Assembly: GCF_004363095.1 (NCBI RefSeq)
Contig: NZ_SNYO01000003.1
Coordinates: forward strand, 310,001-374,000
Direction: 5' to 3'
DNA from: Actinomycetospora succinea
Lineage (GTDB): Bacteria; Actinomycetota; Actinomycetes; Mycobacteriales; Pseudonocardiaceae
DNA length: 64,000 nt
A program made the translations under genes and the position numbers. This document shows, in pieces, positions 39,971 to 49,009 of the stretch. The number at the start of each line of letters is the position of its first letter. Within the stretch, counting starts at the first letter, position 1. The notes below the pieces were generated by a model. That model did not search any database, had not been told where the DNA came from, and was given only the letters and a program-made list of their open reading frames with translations.

Positions 39971-41242
39971 GTGTCTCCGAGCTCGCGCACCACCGCCACC
40001 GCCTCCCGAGGCGGTCGCGTCCTGCCGCGGCCCGCCGAGGGCGTGTGGCCGGGTCTGCAGGACCCGGGCGAGAACCGGCTGCGCATGACCGTGGCGCGCG
40101 GGCTGGTGCGGTCGGCGGTCAAGCGCCTGCCGATGCACCTGGTGTGGCCGGACGGCTCGGTCGAGGGCGACACGGGCGGCCCCGGGCTGCGGCTCATCCG
40201 CCCCGAGGCCTTCTTCACCCGCCTCGGCCGGCACGGGCTGATCGGCTTCGGCGAGGGCTGGATGGTCGGCGACTGGGACTCCGACGACCTCGTCGGCGTC
40301 CTGCGCGTCATGACCGACCACATCGAGGAGCTCGTCCCCCGACCCCTGCGCAACCTGCGCCGCCTGTACGACCGGGGCCAGCCGCGTGAGGAGGTCGCCG
40401 CCGACGCCGAGGTCTCGCAGGAGAACGTGCACCGGCACTACGACCTGTCGAACGACCTGTTCGCGCTCTTCCTCGACGAGTCGATGATGTACTCGGCCGC
40501 CTGGTTCGACCCGCTGCGCCCCGAGGAGCCGCTGGTCGACGCCCAGCACCGCAAGATCGACGGCATCCTCGACCTCGCCGGGGTGCGCGCGGGCCAGCAC
40601 GTGCTCGAGATCGGCACCGGGTGGGGCGAGGCGGCCATCCGCGCCGCGCGCCGGGGCGCCCGGGTCACCACGCTGACGCTGTCGGTGGAGCAGGCCGAGC
40701 TCGCCCGGGCCCGTGCCGAGCGCGCCGGGGTCTCCGACCGGATCACGATCGACGTCCGCGACTACCGGGAGGCGGCGGGCCTCTACGACGCCGTCGTCAG
40801 CATCGAGATGATCGAGGCCGTCGGCGAGCGCTTCTGGCCCGAGTACTTCCGCACCGTCGACCGGCTGCTCGCCCCCGGCGGCCGCTTCGGCCTGCAGTCG
40901 ATCACCATGCCGCACCACCGGCTCGAGGCGACCAAGTCGTCGTACACCTGGATCCACAAGTACGTCTTCCCGGGCGGGCTGATCCCGAGCCTCGAGGCCG
41001 TCGACGACACCCTCGCCCGGCACACGACGCTGCAGGTGGTCGACCGTCGCTCGATCGGGCTCGACTACGCCGAGACCCTGCACCGCTGGCGCGACACCTT
41101 CCTGGCACGCGCGGAGGAGGTGCGCGCGCTCGGGTTCGACGAGACGTTCGTGCGGATGTGGGACTTCTACCTGGCCTACTCCGAGGCCGGCTTCGCGTCG
41201 CGCTACCTCGACGACTACCAGTTGGGGATCGCGCGTCCCTGA
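39971..41242 (+). CDS. Cyclopropane-fatty-acyl-phospholipid synthase family methyltransferase
   Basis: 423 residues from the GTG at 39971 (GAGAGGA 9 nt upstream). The CFA family motifs are all present: ENVHRHYDLSNDLFALFLDE, MMYSAAWFDPLRPEEPLVDA, QHRKIDGILDLAGVRAGQHV, the SAM-binding VLEIGTGWGEAAIRAARRGA, TLTLSVEQAELARARAERAG, DVRDYREAAGLYDAVVSIEM and IEAVGERFWPEYFRTVDRLL. It transfers a methylene or methyl group from SAM to unsaturated phospholipid acyl chains at the membrane, making cyclopropane or methyl-branched (tuberculostearic-type) acids. An adjacent FAD partner as in BfaA/BfaB is missing, which slightly favours true CFA synthase. Confidence 0.92.
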   Translation: MSPSSRTTATASRGGRVLPRPAEGVWPGLQDPGENRLRMTVARGLVRSAVKRLPMHLVWPDGSVEGDTGGPGLRLIRPEAFFTRLGRHGLIGFGEGWMVGDWDSDDLVGVLRVMTDHIEELVPRPLRNLRRLYDRGQPREEVAADAEVSQENVHRHYDLSNDLFALFLDESMMYSAAWFDPLRPEEPLVDAQHRKIDGILDLAGVRAGQHVLEIGTGWGEAAIRAARRGARVTTLTLSVEQAELARARAERAGVSDRITIDVRDYREAAGLYDAVVSIEMIEAVGERFWPEYFRTVDRLLAPGGRFGLQSITMPHHRLEATKSSYTWIHKYVFPGGLIPSLEAVDDTLARHTTLQVVDRRSIGLDYAETLHRWRDTFLARAEEVRALGFDETFVRMWDFYLAYSEAGFASRYLDDYQLGIARP

Positions 41243-41377
41243 TCGCGACGTGCCTGGACCCCGACGTGTCGGCCTTCACGAACAGTCAGGGCTGACCGGC
41301 ACGGGGTGTCGGGGATAGCCTCCGCGCGGGTACACGCCCTCGTCTTCACCCGTGCCGCAGAGGAGCGCCGCAGAGAG

Positions 41378-42136
41378 ATGGACACCAACGACGTCGCCGC
41401 GATCGTCACCGGAGGGGCCTCGGGCCTCGGCGGTGCCACCGTCCGCCGGCTCGCCGAGCAGGGCGCCCGCGTCATCGCGATCGACCTGCCGAAGGCCGTC
41501 GACGGGGCGGAGGCGCTCGACAACGTCTCCTACGTCGGCGCCGACGTCACCGACGGCGACCAGGTCGCCGCCGCGGTCGAGGCGGCGACGGACACCGGCC
41601 TGCCGCTGCGCGTCGTCGTCAACTGCGCGGGCATCGGCACCGCCGGGCGCGTGCTGTCGAAGAAGGGCCCGCACGACCTCGGGGTGTTCAACCAGGTCAT
41701 CAGCGTCAACCTGATCGGCACCTTCAACGTCATGCGCCTGGCCTCCGAGGCGATCGCACAGACCGAGCCGCTCACCGACGGCGCCCGCGGCGTCGTGGTC
41801 AACACCGCCTCGGTCGCCGCGTTCGAGGGCCAGATCGGCCAGGTCGCCTACGCCGCGTCCAAGGGCGGCGTGGTCGGCATGACGGTGCCGGCGGCCCGCG
41901 ACCTCGCCCAGTACGGCATCCGCGTCATGACGATCGCGCCCGGCATCATCGACACCCCGATGCTGGCCGGCGTCGAGGAGTCGTTCCGCGAGCAGCTCGC
42001 CGCGGGCATCCCGTTCCCGCAGCGGCTGGGCCGCCCGGACGAGTACGCGCAGCTGGTCGGCCAGATCATCGAGCACGACTACCTCAACGGCGAGGTCATC
42101 CGCTTCGACGGCGGCCTGCGGATGCAGCCCCGGTAG
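41378..42136 (+). CDS. Short-chain dehydrogenase, 3-hydroxyacyl-CoA dehydrogenase (HSD10) type
   Basis: 252 residues from the ATG at 41378. The NAD motif is [31 protein letters not shown] and [20 protein letters not shown] with [20 protein letters not shown] give the Ser-Tyr-Lys triad; [13 protein letters not shown] and the ending [14 protein letters not shown] are typical of the type 2 (HSD10) hydroxyacyl-CoA dehydrogenase group. It probably oxidises (S)-3-hydroxyacyl-CoA in beta-oxidation or branched-chain degradation. The last two codons and stop are the first of three 15-bp repeats. A -10-like TAGCCT is seen about 60 bp upstream. Confidence 0.9.
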   Translation: MDTNDVAAIVTGGASGLGGATVRRLAEQGARVIAIDLPKAVDGAEALDNVSYVGADVTDGDQVAAAVEAATDTGLPLRVVVNCAGIGTAGRVLSKKGPHDLGVFNQVISVNLIGTFNVMRLASEAIAQTEPLTDGARGVVVNTASVAAFEGQIGQVAYAASKGGVVGMTVPAARDLAQYGIRVMTIAPGIIDTPMLAGVEESFREQLAAGIPFPQRLGRPDEYAQLVGQIIEHDYLNGEVIRFDGGLRMQPR

Positions 42137-42171
42137 ATCAGGCCCCGGTAGATCAAGCCCCGGTAGATCAG
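42127..42171. repeat. Three 15-bp direct repeats with stop codons in both directions
   Basis: GCCCCGGTAGATCAG at 42127-42141, 42142-42156 (one change) and 42157-42171. Each unit carries TAG in the frame of the dehydrogenase on the plus strand (42134, 42149, 42164) and TGA in the frame of the nuclease gene on the minus strand (42138-42140, 42153-42155, 42168-42170). Thus the convergent genes share a triple stop. Confidence 0.9.
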
Positions 42172-43952
42172 GCGGTGAGGTCCTCGAGGTACGGCACCTC
42201 GAGGACCCGCTCCGACGTCAGCCACGTGCGCAGCGTCCACGTGGCCCGGACGTCGTCCGCGTTGTAGACGAGCAGCCGCTCGCGCTGCGCCGGGTCGGGC
42301 TCGCCGCCGTCGAGTCCGACCGCGTCGCGGTACCAGCGCATGGAGTTCTCGCCGCCGGCCTCCGGGTCGTGCCAGGCGAACCCCGCCGACGGCGCGACCC
42401 GCTTGAGGCCCTTGCCGTGCGGGCAGAGGAACGACTCGCTGACCACCGGGAACAGGTCGATCCACGCGTCGGAGGCGATGAACTCCTCGACCTCCGCCGC
42501 CGTCGGCACCCCCGGCATGTCGCCGAACCGCTCGACCGACGCGCGCAGCCAGCGGTTCTCCGCCTGCTCGTTGTAGCAGTAGGCCCGCAGCACGAGGCCG
42601 CGCTCGGCGCACCGCGCGCGGACCTCGGAGAGCCACGTCCAGAACTCGCCGAACGAGCGGCCCTCGTCGCGGGTGGGCAGCGGATCCCAGGTGACGAAGC
42701 CGCGGTAGCCGGGCTCGAGCCCGATGTCGGCGCCCGAGAGCAGCGCGCCCCACAGGTAGGCGCCGTCCTCGCCGAGGCTCTCCATGTCGACGTCGACCTC
42801 GACGTCGCCCCGCGCGACGGTCGGACGCACGACGCGACGCACGAGCGGGACGTCGCGGCTCCAGGCGCGGGCGAGCGCGACGGCCTCCACGAGGTCCGCA
42901 CCCTCGAAGGCCCCGTCGGGCACCTCGGGGTCGGGCGGCGGCCCGGGGAGGCCCTCGGCCGGGTCGATCGCCGCGAGCTCGCGGACGGTGGTGACGCCCC
43001 GGCCGCGCAGCCGCAGGGCCGCGTCGCCCCGGACGACGAGGCTGACGTCGTCGACCGCGCGCAGCGCCGACTCGCACGTCGGCCACCAGGGACAGCGCCG
43101 GCACTCGGTGATGCGCGAGGGCTCGGCCAGCGCCGGGGCGCGGGAACGCGCGGCCTCGGCGACGGCGAGGCGGTCGGCGTGGCGGCGGTCGTAGGTCTCG
43201 AGGGTGCTGCGTCCGCCGGAGCCTGCCGAGCTGGCGAGGTCGACCCACACGACGACGTCGGCGTCGAGGCCGACGATGCCGCCCCAGACGGGCCTGCCCG
43301 GCGTCTCCGGTGGCGCGAGCCCGGCGGCGCGCAGCATGCGGTGCAGGTGGGCCAGGCGCAGCACGTCGCGCGTCACGGTGCGCACGCGCCGGGCGTCGTC
43401 GGGGGCGGCCGCGTCGGGGTGGGGCCGCCCGAGCGGGGAGGTCAGCGCGCCCTCGCCCGGGTCGGTGATGCGGTGGCGCACGACGATCAGCGGCCACCAG
43501 CCGGACGCCGGATCCCCGGGCACCGCCCGCACGAGGGCCTCCGCGTGCCCGCGCCGCCCCTCGCCCGCCGGGAGCTCGGCGCCCCCGACCAGGTCGGGCA
43601 CCGACGCGGTGTCCGCGAGCACCTCGCGCGTGGCCGCGGCCCGCTCGCGGGCGGTGGGGGCCGCCGGCACGGTGGTCCAGCGCGGCCCGAGGAGCTCGGC
43701 CCACCGCGCGGCGAGCGCCGCCCGGTGGCTCGCCGCGTCCGCCTTGCGCATCGCCACGCCCGGGTCGGCCTCGTCGCCCGGGGGCGGGCCGCCCGGGCCG
43801 AGATCCTCCGACGGCACGTGCTCGAGGTGGACCCGGCGGCGGCACCGCGTGGTGGCCGCGGCGTCGAGCAGGACCGGCCGCGGCGGCGCGACGGGCGGCG
43901 GGGCGGCGGGCGCACACCCGTCTCCCGTCCCCTGGGCGGTGGTCGTGCTCAT
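42168..43952 (-). CDS. TM0106-family RecB-like nuclease with Fe-S cluster motif and RNase H-like exonuclease domain
   Basis: 594 residues. The N-terminal half is a RecB-type region with GIVGLDADVVVWVDLASSAG and a four-Cys pattern (an early CRRRVHLEH Cys plus ITECRRCPWWPTCESAL), as in Fe-S nucleases of the AddB/Cas4 kind. A helix-hairpin-helix-like RGRGVTTVRELAAIDPAEGL follows. The C-terminal ~200 residues are a DEDD RNase H-like exonuclease: DVEVDVDMESLGEDGAYLWG, YCYNEQAENRWLRA, and LLVYNADDVRATWTLRTWL. Helicase motifs are absent. From memory this architecture is the TM0106 family, thought to act in DNA repair. The ATG is at 43952; Pro/Ala-rich start. Confidence 0.82.
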   Translation of the reverse strand: MSTTTAQGTGDGCAPAAPPPVAPPRPVLLDAAATTRCRRRVHLEHVPSEDLGPGGPPPGDEADPGVAMRKADAASHRAALAARWAELLGPRWTTVPAAPTARERAAATREVLADTASVPDLVGGAELPAGEGRRGHAEALVRAVPGDPASGWWPLIVVRHRITDPGEGALTSPLGRPHPDAAAPDDARRVRTVTRDVLRLAHLHRMLRAAGLAPPETPGRPVWGGIVGLDADVVVWVDLASSAGSGGRSTLETYDRRHADRLAVAEAARSRAPALAEPSRITECRRCPWWPTCESALRAVDDVSLVVRGDAALRLRGRGVTTVRELAAIDPAEGLPGPPPDPEVPDGAFEGADLVEAVALARAWSRDVPLVRRVVRPTVARGDVEVDVDMESLGEDGAYLWGALLSGADIGLEPGYRGFVTWDPLPTRDEGRSFGEFWTWLSEVRARCAERGLVLRAYCYNEQAENRWLRASVERFGDMPGVPTAAEVEEFIASDAWIDLFPVVSESFLCPHGKGLKRVAPSAGFAWHDPEAGGENSMRWYRDAVGLDGGEPDPAQRERLLVYNADDVRATWTLRTWLTSERVLEVPYLEDLTA

Positions 43953-44207
43953 GCCCCGAGCTTCCCACGTGACCCCGACAGCGCTGGTCGACGGCGTCGG
44001 CGCGGCCCGGGTATGGGCCCGGGTGTGGGCCCGGGGCGACCGGGGCACTCGGGCCGCGAGGAGGCCCGGGTGATCGGGCGGACCGGTCCGGCGCACCGAC
44101 GCGCCGGGCCGGATCACGGGCCGCGGCGCCCCGCCCGCGGCCACTAGGGTGCGGGCGATCCGCCCGGACGCGACGAACAGGCCACGGGCACGAGGACTGG
44201 AGGGTCC
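43953..44207. promoter_or_regulatory. Divergent intergenic region between nuclease and coiled protein genes
   Basis: 255 bp. TAGGGT at 44144-44149 is a likely -10 for the plus-strand gene, with a leader of about 50 nt and GGAGGG before its ATG. A short direct repeat GTATGGGCCCGG/GTGTGGGCCCGG lies near 44015-44040. No gene is seen. Confidence 0.4.
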
Positions 44208-44957
44208 ATGGGACTGCTGCGGCGCCACCGCGGGCGGCCCGCGACGGAGGCGGACGCCATGCAGGTCGGCGACGACGTCTACGTCGTGAGCAAGAAGGCC
44301 GCCGACCTCGCGGTCTCGGCGCAGAAGGAGCGGCGCCGGGCGGCGCTGGCCGAGCGGCGGCTCGCGGAGACCCAGGAGGCGAGCCTCCTCGGCGACAAGA
44401 AGACCCTCAAGGCGGCCAAGAAGCGCTGGAAGGAGCAGGACGACGCCGAGGACGACGACCCGACCGGCACCGTCGCCGACCCGCTGACCGGCGCGAAGAT
44501 CAAGCGCTACATCGGGATCGCCCGCATCGTCGTGCCGATCGTGGCCCCGATCGCCTACCAGGCCGTCGGCATGGCGCGGGACCGCTGGGACGCGCACCGC
44601 GCCCGCCAGCTCGGCGTCGCCCCCGACGAGCTCGGCGAGTTCACCGGCCGCGGCGCGGCGCTCTACGCCCGCGTGCACAACCTCGCGCTCTCCGCCCAGG
44701 ACCTGCGCACCCGCCACGGCAGCGGCGACGACGCCCGCTCGTCCGAGGTCCGCTCCTTCGTCGAGGACGCCGAGCAGCGGCTGAGCGACCTGGAGTCCGC
44801 GGTGCGCGCCGCCGAGCAGATGCCCGCGAGCCGCCGCCGCAGCGCCCACGTCGCGGTGGCCGGCGAGCTCGAGCGCATCGAGGACCGCCTGCTCGCCCTG
44901 TGGGGCGTCGGCGGCAACCCCCGCACCGCGGTGACCGGCCCGACCTCCGCGGGCTGA
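44208..44957 (+). CDS. Charged helical protein with a central hydrophobic helix, DUF6474-like
   Basis: 249 residues. A basic N-terminus (GLLRRHRGRPATEADAMQVG) leads to a long charged helix (SAQKERRRAALAERRLAETQ), an acidic break and one hydrophobic segment (YIGIARIVVPIVAPIAYQAV), probably a membrane or amphipathic helix. The C-terminal helical region (RSSEVRSFVEDAEQRLSDLE) ends in LLALWGVGGNPRTAVTGP. I recall a Pseudonocardiales/mycobacterial family of this look annotated DUF6474, of unknown role. It is monocistronic; GGAGGG stands before the ATG. Confidence 0.65.
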   Translation: MGLLRRHRGRPATEADAMQVGDDVYVVSKKAADLAVSAQKERRRAALAERRLAETQEASLLGDKKTLKAAKKRWKEQDDAEDDDPTGTVADPLTGAKIKRYIGIARIVVPIVAPIAYQAVGMARDRWDAHRARQLGVAPDELGEFTGRGAALYARVHNLALSAQDLRTRHGSGDDARSSEVRSFVEDAEQRLSDLESAVRAAEQMPASRRRSAHVAVAGELERIEDRLLALWGVGGNPRTAVTGPTSAG

Positions 44958-45316
44958 GCTCCCCGAGCAGTCCTCCGAACGGGCGATCCCGTCGGGGACC
45001 GGGACACATCACGATCTCGAAACATCACCGCCGTCACTACGGGTGATGCGCGAGGGCCGTCCGGACCCTGACGAGGGGCTGGTCGTGCTCGGAGCTGCCG
45101 CGATCCCGCACCGATGCGCCCGCCGACCGGGGCTCCGTCACCCACCGCGTCCAGACTCCGCGAGGAAACATCCCTCGAATGTCGGACGTACGGGGTGACA
45201 ACTCGCACCGCACGCGCCTACTGTCCCCGCAGTCGTTGTCGCTGAGACAACGCCCGTTGCCGCAGACGCCCCGATCCGGGGCAGTCCGGGACGGGGTCAC
45301 GGGAAGGGGGCGAGCC
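44958..45316 (+). promoter_or_regulatory. Promoter and candidate operator of the IclR-ABC importer operon
   Basis: 359 bp without a gene. GTGACA (45195-45200) and TACTGT (45219-45224), 18 bp apart, form a good -35/-10 pair. Just downstream, GTTGTC-GCTGA-GACAAC (45235-45251) is a perfect 6-5-6 inverted repeat. The same half-site, GACAAC, also overlaps the -35 at 45197-45202. This layout fits autorepression by the IclR protein encoded next. Confidence 0.6.
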
Positions 45317-46306
45317 GTGAGCCCTCGCGCGCGCACCGGAGCCGCGGACGCCCCCGCCCCCAGGACGTCCGGCTCGACCGCCGCCGCGATCGGCGCCAAG
45401 GACGCCGCCCCGACCACGCCCGCCCCGCGCGGGCGACGCCCGCGCGACGAGGCCGGCGGCCCGGTGAACCGGGCGCTGGACGTCCTCGACCTCCTCGGCA
45501 CGCCGGGCGGCCCGTCCTCGCTCGGCGTCGTCGAGATCGCCCGCCAGCTCGGACGGGACAAATCGCAGGTCTCGCGCCTGCTCAAGCTCCTCGCGGACGC
45601 CGGGTACGTCGACCGCGAGCCCGGCTCCCTGCGCTACCGGATCGGCACGCGCCTGTTCGCGATCGGCGCGACGGCCGTCGAGCGCCGGCTGCGCGACGAG
45701 GCCGACGCCGCCGTCGCGCGCGAGGCCGCGCTGCTCGGCGAGCGCGTGGACGTCGGGATCCGCAGCGGCGGCAGCGTCATGACGATCGCCTCCGCGGCGC
45801 CGGACAGCGAGTTGCGCGCGGCGGGGTGGGTGGGGCGCACGGGGCCGTTGTCGTGTACTGCCACCGGGCGTGCACTTCTGTTCGACCTCGACACGGCCGC
45901 CATCGCCCGGGTCATCGTGCCCGAGGGCCTCGGCCCGGCCGGCCCGGCCGCGCCCCGCTCCCTCGACGAGCTCGTCTCCCGCGTCGCCGACGAACGCCGC
46001 CGCGGGTGGGCCCTGGCCCGTCACGAGACCGACCGCGGCCTGCTCTCCCTCGGCGCCCCGGTGCGCGACAGCAGCGGCGCCGTGGTCGCCGCCCTCGGCG
46101 TCAGCGGCCCCGAGTCGCGGGTCGATCCCGTCCTGGACGAGGTCCGCGCCGCGGTGCTGCGGGCGGCCTACGACCTGTCCCGGTCCCTGGGGGCGGGCGC
46201 GGTGAGCTCGGCAGGGCGCGCCACCGCCCGCGCCGGACCACCCGGCCAGAACAACGAGGTGTCCCCCCTGTCCACCCCCCCTGCTCCCGAGAGAGGAGCG
46301 TCGTGA
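45317..46306 (+). CDS. IclR-family transcriptional regulator of the ABC importer operon
   Basis: 329 residues from the GTG at 45317. After a disordered ~55-residue start comes the winged helix (RALDVLDLLGTPGGPSSLGV, VEIARQLGRDKSQVSRLLKL, LADAGYVDREPGSLRYRIGT) and then the IclR effector domain (LLGERVDVGIRSGGSVMTIA, SCTATGRALLFDLDTAAIAR, RHETDRGLLSLGAPVRDSSG). The stop overlaps the GTG of the first permease (GTGA), so regulator and transporter are one operon. IclR control is unusual for glycine-betaine importers and hints at a catabolic substrate such as carnitine, choline or a related quaternary amine (inference). Confidence 0.9.
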   Translation: MSPRARTGAADAPAPRTSGSTAAAIGAKDAAPTTPAPRGRRPRDEAGGPVNRALDVLDLLGTPGGPSSLGVVEIARQLGRDKSQVSRLLKLLADAGYVDREPGSLRYRIGTRLFAIGATAVERRLRDEADAAVAREAALLGERVDVGIRSGGSVMTIASAAPDSELRAAGWVGRTGPLSCTATGRALLFDLDTAAIARVIVPEGLGPAGPAAPRSLDELVSRVADERRRGWALARHETDRGLLSLGAPVRDSSGAVVAALGVSGPESRVDPVLDEVRAAVLRAAYDLSRSLGAGAVSSAGRATARAGPPGQNNEVSPLSTPPAPERGAS

Positions 46307-46989
46307 ACTTCCTGGACTATCTCGCCAGCAACTCGCAGCAGATCGTGTTCCTGACGCAGGCCCACTTCCTGGTGGTGCTCATCGCCGTCGGGCTCGGATC
46401 CCTCATCAGCGTCGTGCTGGGGCTCGCGGTCTCCACCGGCGAGCCGGACCCGCGCCGGTTCTCGCTCGACTGGTTCGCGGCCGGTGTCCGCGAGGGCGGC
46501 CTGGTCTTCACCGCGGCCCTGCTCACCGTGCCCTCGCTGGCGCTGTTCGCGCTGTTCCTGCCCATCACCGGGCTCGGGGTGACCACCGCGATCATCGTGC
46601 TGACGATCTACACGCTCTACACGGTGCTGCGGAACACCGTCGCCGGCCTCACCACGGTCGACCGCGCGGTGCTCGAGTCCGCCAAGGGCCTCGGCTACGG
46701 CCGGCTGCGCCGGCTGCTCACCATCCAGCTGCCGCTGGCCTGGCCGGTCATCCTCAACGGCATCCGCGTCACCACGCTGATCTCGATCTCGATCGCCGTG
46801 GTCGGCGCCGTCGTCCAGGGACCCGGCCTCGGCATCCTGCTGCTCAACGGGATCTCCCGCATCGGAGCGGCGAACTCCTTCTACCAGGTCCTCGCGGGCA
46901 CGCTGCTGTGCCTGGTGGTCGCCGCCGTCTTCGAGATCTTCTTTGCCATCGTCCAGCGCCTGACCATCCCCAGGGGGATCCGTGTCTGA
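46303..46989 (+). CDS. ABC importer permease (OpuCB/ProW family), first subunit
   Basis: 228 residues, about 6 transmembrane helices, with the BPD permease loop ESAKGLGYGRLRRLLTIQLP that contacts the ATPase. LPITGLGVTTAIIVLTIYTL and YTVLRNTVAGLTTVDRAVLE are typical of the osmoprotectant (OpuBB/OpuCB/YehW) permease group. It forms a heterodimer with the permease encoded at 48100. The GTG start overlaps the IclR stop by 4 nt, with GAGAGGAG 5 nt upstream; the gene overlaps the ATPase gene by 8 nt. Confidence 0.88.
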   Translation: MNFLDYLASNSQQIVFLTQAHFLVVLIAVGLGSLISVVLGLAVSTGEPDPRRFSLDWFAAGVREGGLVFTAALLTVPSLALFALFLPITGLGVTTAIIVLTIYTLYTVLRNTVAGLTTVDRAVLESAKGLGYGRLRRLLTIQLPLAWPVILNGIRVTTLISISIAVVGAVVQGPGLGILLLNGISRIGAANSFYQVLAGTLLCLVVAAVFEIFFAIVQRLTIPRGIRV

Positions 46990-48103
46990 CAACCCCGACC
47001 AGACCGCCGTCGTCCCGGAGCCCGGCGCCGGCCAGACCGACACGATCGTCCTCGAGGGCGTCGAGAAGATCTACCCGGGCGGCACGTCCCCCGCGGTGAG
47101 CCAGCTCGACATGACCATCAAGCAGGGCGAGATCGTCATGCTCATCGGCCCCTCGGGCTGCGGCAAGACGACCACCCTGAAGATGATCAACCGGCTGATC
47201 GAGCCGACGTCGGGCCGCATCCTGCTCGACGGCAAGGACGTCACCCACGTCAACGGTGACCTCCTGCGCCGCCAGATCGGCTACGTCATCCAGCAGGGCG
47301 GCCTGTTCCCGCACTTCACGATCGCCGACAACATCGGCGTCGTGCCGAGGATGCTCGGCTGGGACAAGCAGAAGACCAAGGAGCGCGCCGACGAGCTGCT
47401 CCACCTCGTGGGCCTCGAGCCCTCGACCTTCCGCGACCGCTACCCGCGCCAGCTCTCCGGTGGCCAGCAGCAGCGTGTCGGCGTCGCCCGCGCGCTCGCC
47501 GCGAACCCGCCGGTCATGCTCATGGACGAGCCGTTCGGCGCGATCGACCCGATCACGCGCGACCGCCTCCAGGACGAGTTCCTGGAGATCCAGCGCACCG
47601 TCGGCAAGACGATCGCCTTCGTCACCCACGACCTCCAGGAGGCCGTGAAGCTCGGCGACAAGATCGCCGTCTTCGCGACCGGCAAGCTGGAGCAGTACGC
47701 GGACCCCGAGACCGTCCTCACCCGGCCCGCGAACGACTTCGTGTCGGACTTCGTCGGCGGCGGCGCGGCGGTCCGGCGCCTGTCCCTGCTCGAGCTCGCG
47801 CGCCTGGAGCTGCACCCCATCGAGACCGACGAGAAGGCGGTCGGCAACAGCAACGGCACCCCGGTGGTGGAGATCGACGCCTCCGGCAAGCCGGTGTCGT
47901 GGCGCCACCTGCCCGGTGCCGACGCCTCGGGCGTCGCGCTGGTGACGGTGCCGATCTCCGGCACGGTCTACGACGCGGTGGACGTCATGCTCGACGGCGC
48001 GGCCTCGCTGGTCGCCGTCGTCGACGACGACGGCCGCGCGCAGGGCGTCCTGCACTGGAACGACCTCGTCAGCGGGCTGCGCACCCGGGAGCGTGACGCA
48101 TGA
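46982..48103 (+). CDS. ABC importer ATPase (OpuCA/ProV family)
   Basis: 373 residues. Walker A LIGPSGCGKTTTLKMINRLI, Q-loop YVIQQGGLFPHFTIADNIGV, signature LSGGQQQRVGVARALAANPP, Walker B VMLMDEPFGAIDPITRDRL and switch His in IAFVTHDLQEAVKLGDKIAV. FPHFT and NIGVVPRMLGW are hallmarks of the quaternary-amine transporter ATPases. The C-terminal ~110 residues include a CBS-like unit (VPISGTVYDAVDVMLDGAAS), apparently only one recognisable copy, so ionic-strength sensing of the OpuA type is doubtful. Both ends overlap the neighbouring permease genes. Confidence 0.93.
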   Translation: MSDNPDQTAVVPEPGAGQTDTIVLEGVEKIYPGGTSPAVSQLDMTIKQGEIVMLIGPSGCGKTTTLKMINRLIEPTSGRILLDGKDVTHVNGDLLRRQIGYVIQQGGLFPHFTIADNIGVVPRMLGWDKQKTKERADELLHLVGLEPSTFRDRYPRQLSGGQQQRVGVARALAANPPVMLMDEPFGAIDPITRDRLQDEFLEIQRTVGKTIAFVTHDLQEAVKLGDKIAVFATGKLEQYADPETVLTRPANDFVSDFVGGGAAVRRLSLLELARLELHPIETDEKAVGNSNGTPVVEIDASGKPVSWRHLPGADASGVALVTVPISGTVYDAVDVMLDGAASLVAVVDDDGRAQGVLHWNDLVSGLRTRERDA

Positions 48104-48915
48104 GCACGGCCACCCCGGAGACGATCAACACCCAGGCCCAGGAGACGGTCGAGGAGGTCGAGGGCAAGAAGGAGAGCGGGCTCGCCCGGCTCTGGCAGCA
48201 GCACTACGACCTGGTCATCCTGCCGGCGATCATCATCCTGCTGCTGATCCTGCTGTTCGTCTACATCCAGACACGCGACCTCGACACCATCGAGGAACGC
48301 GTCCTCGCCGCCGACAACGTGTGGGGGCTGCTCCGCCAGCACCTCTGGCTCGCGTTCCTGTCGACGGTGCTGGTGCTGATCATCGCGGTGCCCCTGGGCA
48401 TCGTGCTGAGCCGTCGCGGCGCACGGAAGGCGCAGGGCCCGGTGCTCGCCATCGGCGGGTTCGCGCAGGCACTGCCGCCGTTCGGCGTCCTGCTGCTCAT
48501 GGCGTTCTGGCTCGACTTCGGCGTCACCACCGCCGTCATCGGCCTCACGCTGGCCGCGCTGCTCCCGGTGCTCCGCAACACGGTCATCGGTCTGCAGCAG
48601 GTCGACCAGTCGCTCATCGAGGCGGCGCGCGGGATGGGCATGTCGTCACGACAGACGCTCTTCCGCGTCGAGATCCCGCTCGCGGTCCCGGTCATCGTGG
48701 CCGGGCTGCGCGTGGCCCTCGTGCTCAACGTCGGTACCGCCACCCTCGCGAGCTACATCGGGGCGGGTGGCCTGGGCGAGCTCGTCCAGCAGGCGCTGCG
48801 GCTCAACCGCATCAACGTCCTGCTGGTCGCCGGGGCGGTCATCGCCACGGTCGCCCTGCTCATCGACTGGCTCGCCGGCGTCGTCGAACGCGTCGTCGTC
48901 TCTCGATCCGGCTGA
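48100..48915 (+). CDS. ABC importer permease (OpuCD/ProW family), second subunit
   Basis: 271 residues. A charged N-terminal ~35 residues (TQAQETVEEVEGKKESGLAR) is followed by about 6 transmembrane helices, with the ATPase-contact loop EAARGMGMSSRQTLFRVEIP and TATLASYIGAGGLGELVQQA, characteristic of OpuBB/OpuCD/YehY permeases. It pairs with the product of 46303-46989. The ATG overlaps the ATPase stop (ATGA). An interval of ~95 bp separates it from the first binding-protein gene, enough for an internal ribosome site but without a clear terminator. Confidence 0.9.
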   Translation: MSTATPETINTQAQETVEEVEGKKESGLARLWQQHYDLVILPAIIILLLILLFVYIQTRDLDTIEERVLAADNVWGLLRQHLWLAFLSTVLVLIIAVPLGIVLSRRGARKAQGPVLAIGGFAQALPPFGVLLLMAFWLDFGVTTAVIGLTLAALLPVLRNTVIGLQQVDQSLIEAARGMGMSSRQTLFRVEIPLAVPVIVAGLRVALVLNVGTATLASYIGAGGLGELVQQALRLNRINVLLVAGAVIATVALLIDWLAGVVERVVVSRSG

Positions 48916-49009
48916 GCCCGGCCCGGCCGACGCCGGTCCCTCGAGATTTCTCTCGGCCGTCCGCCCGCGCCCGCGAGCCCGGCCAACCCCGGAGGATAAG
49001 GAGAACACT

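Noticed and set aside
43990..44060. GGGCCCGG repeats between the nuclease and coiled protein genes as a possible repeat element
   Set aside because: Only two short imperfect copies; expected by chance in such GC-rich DNA.
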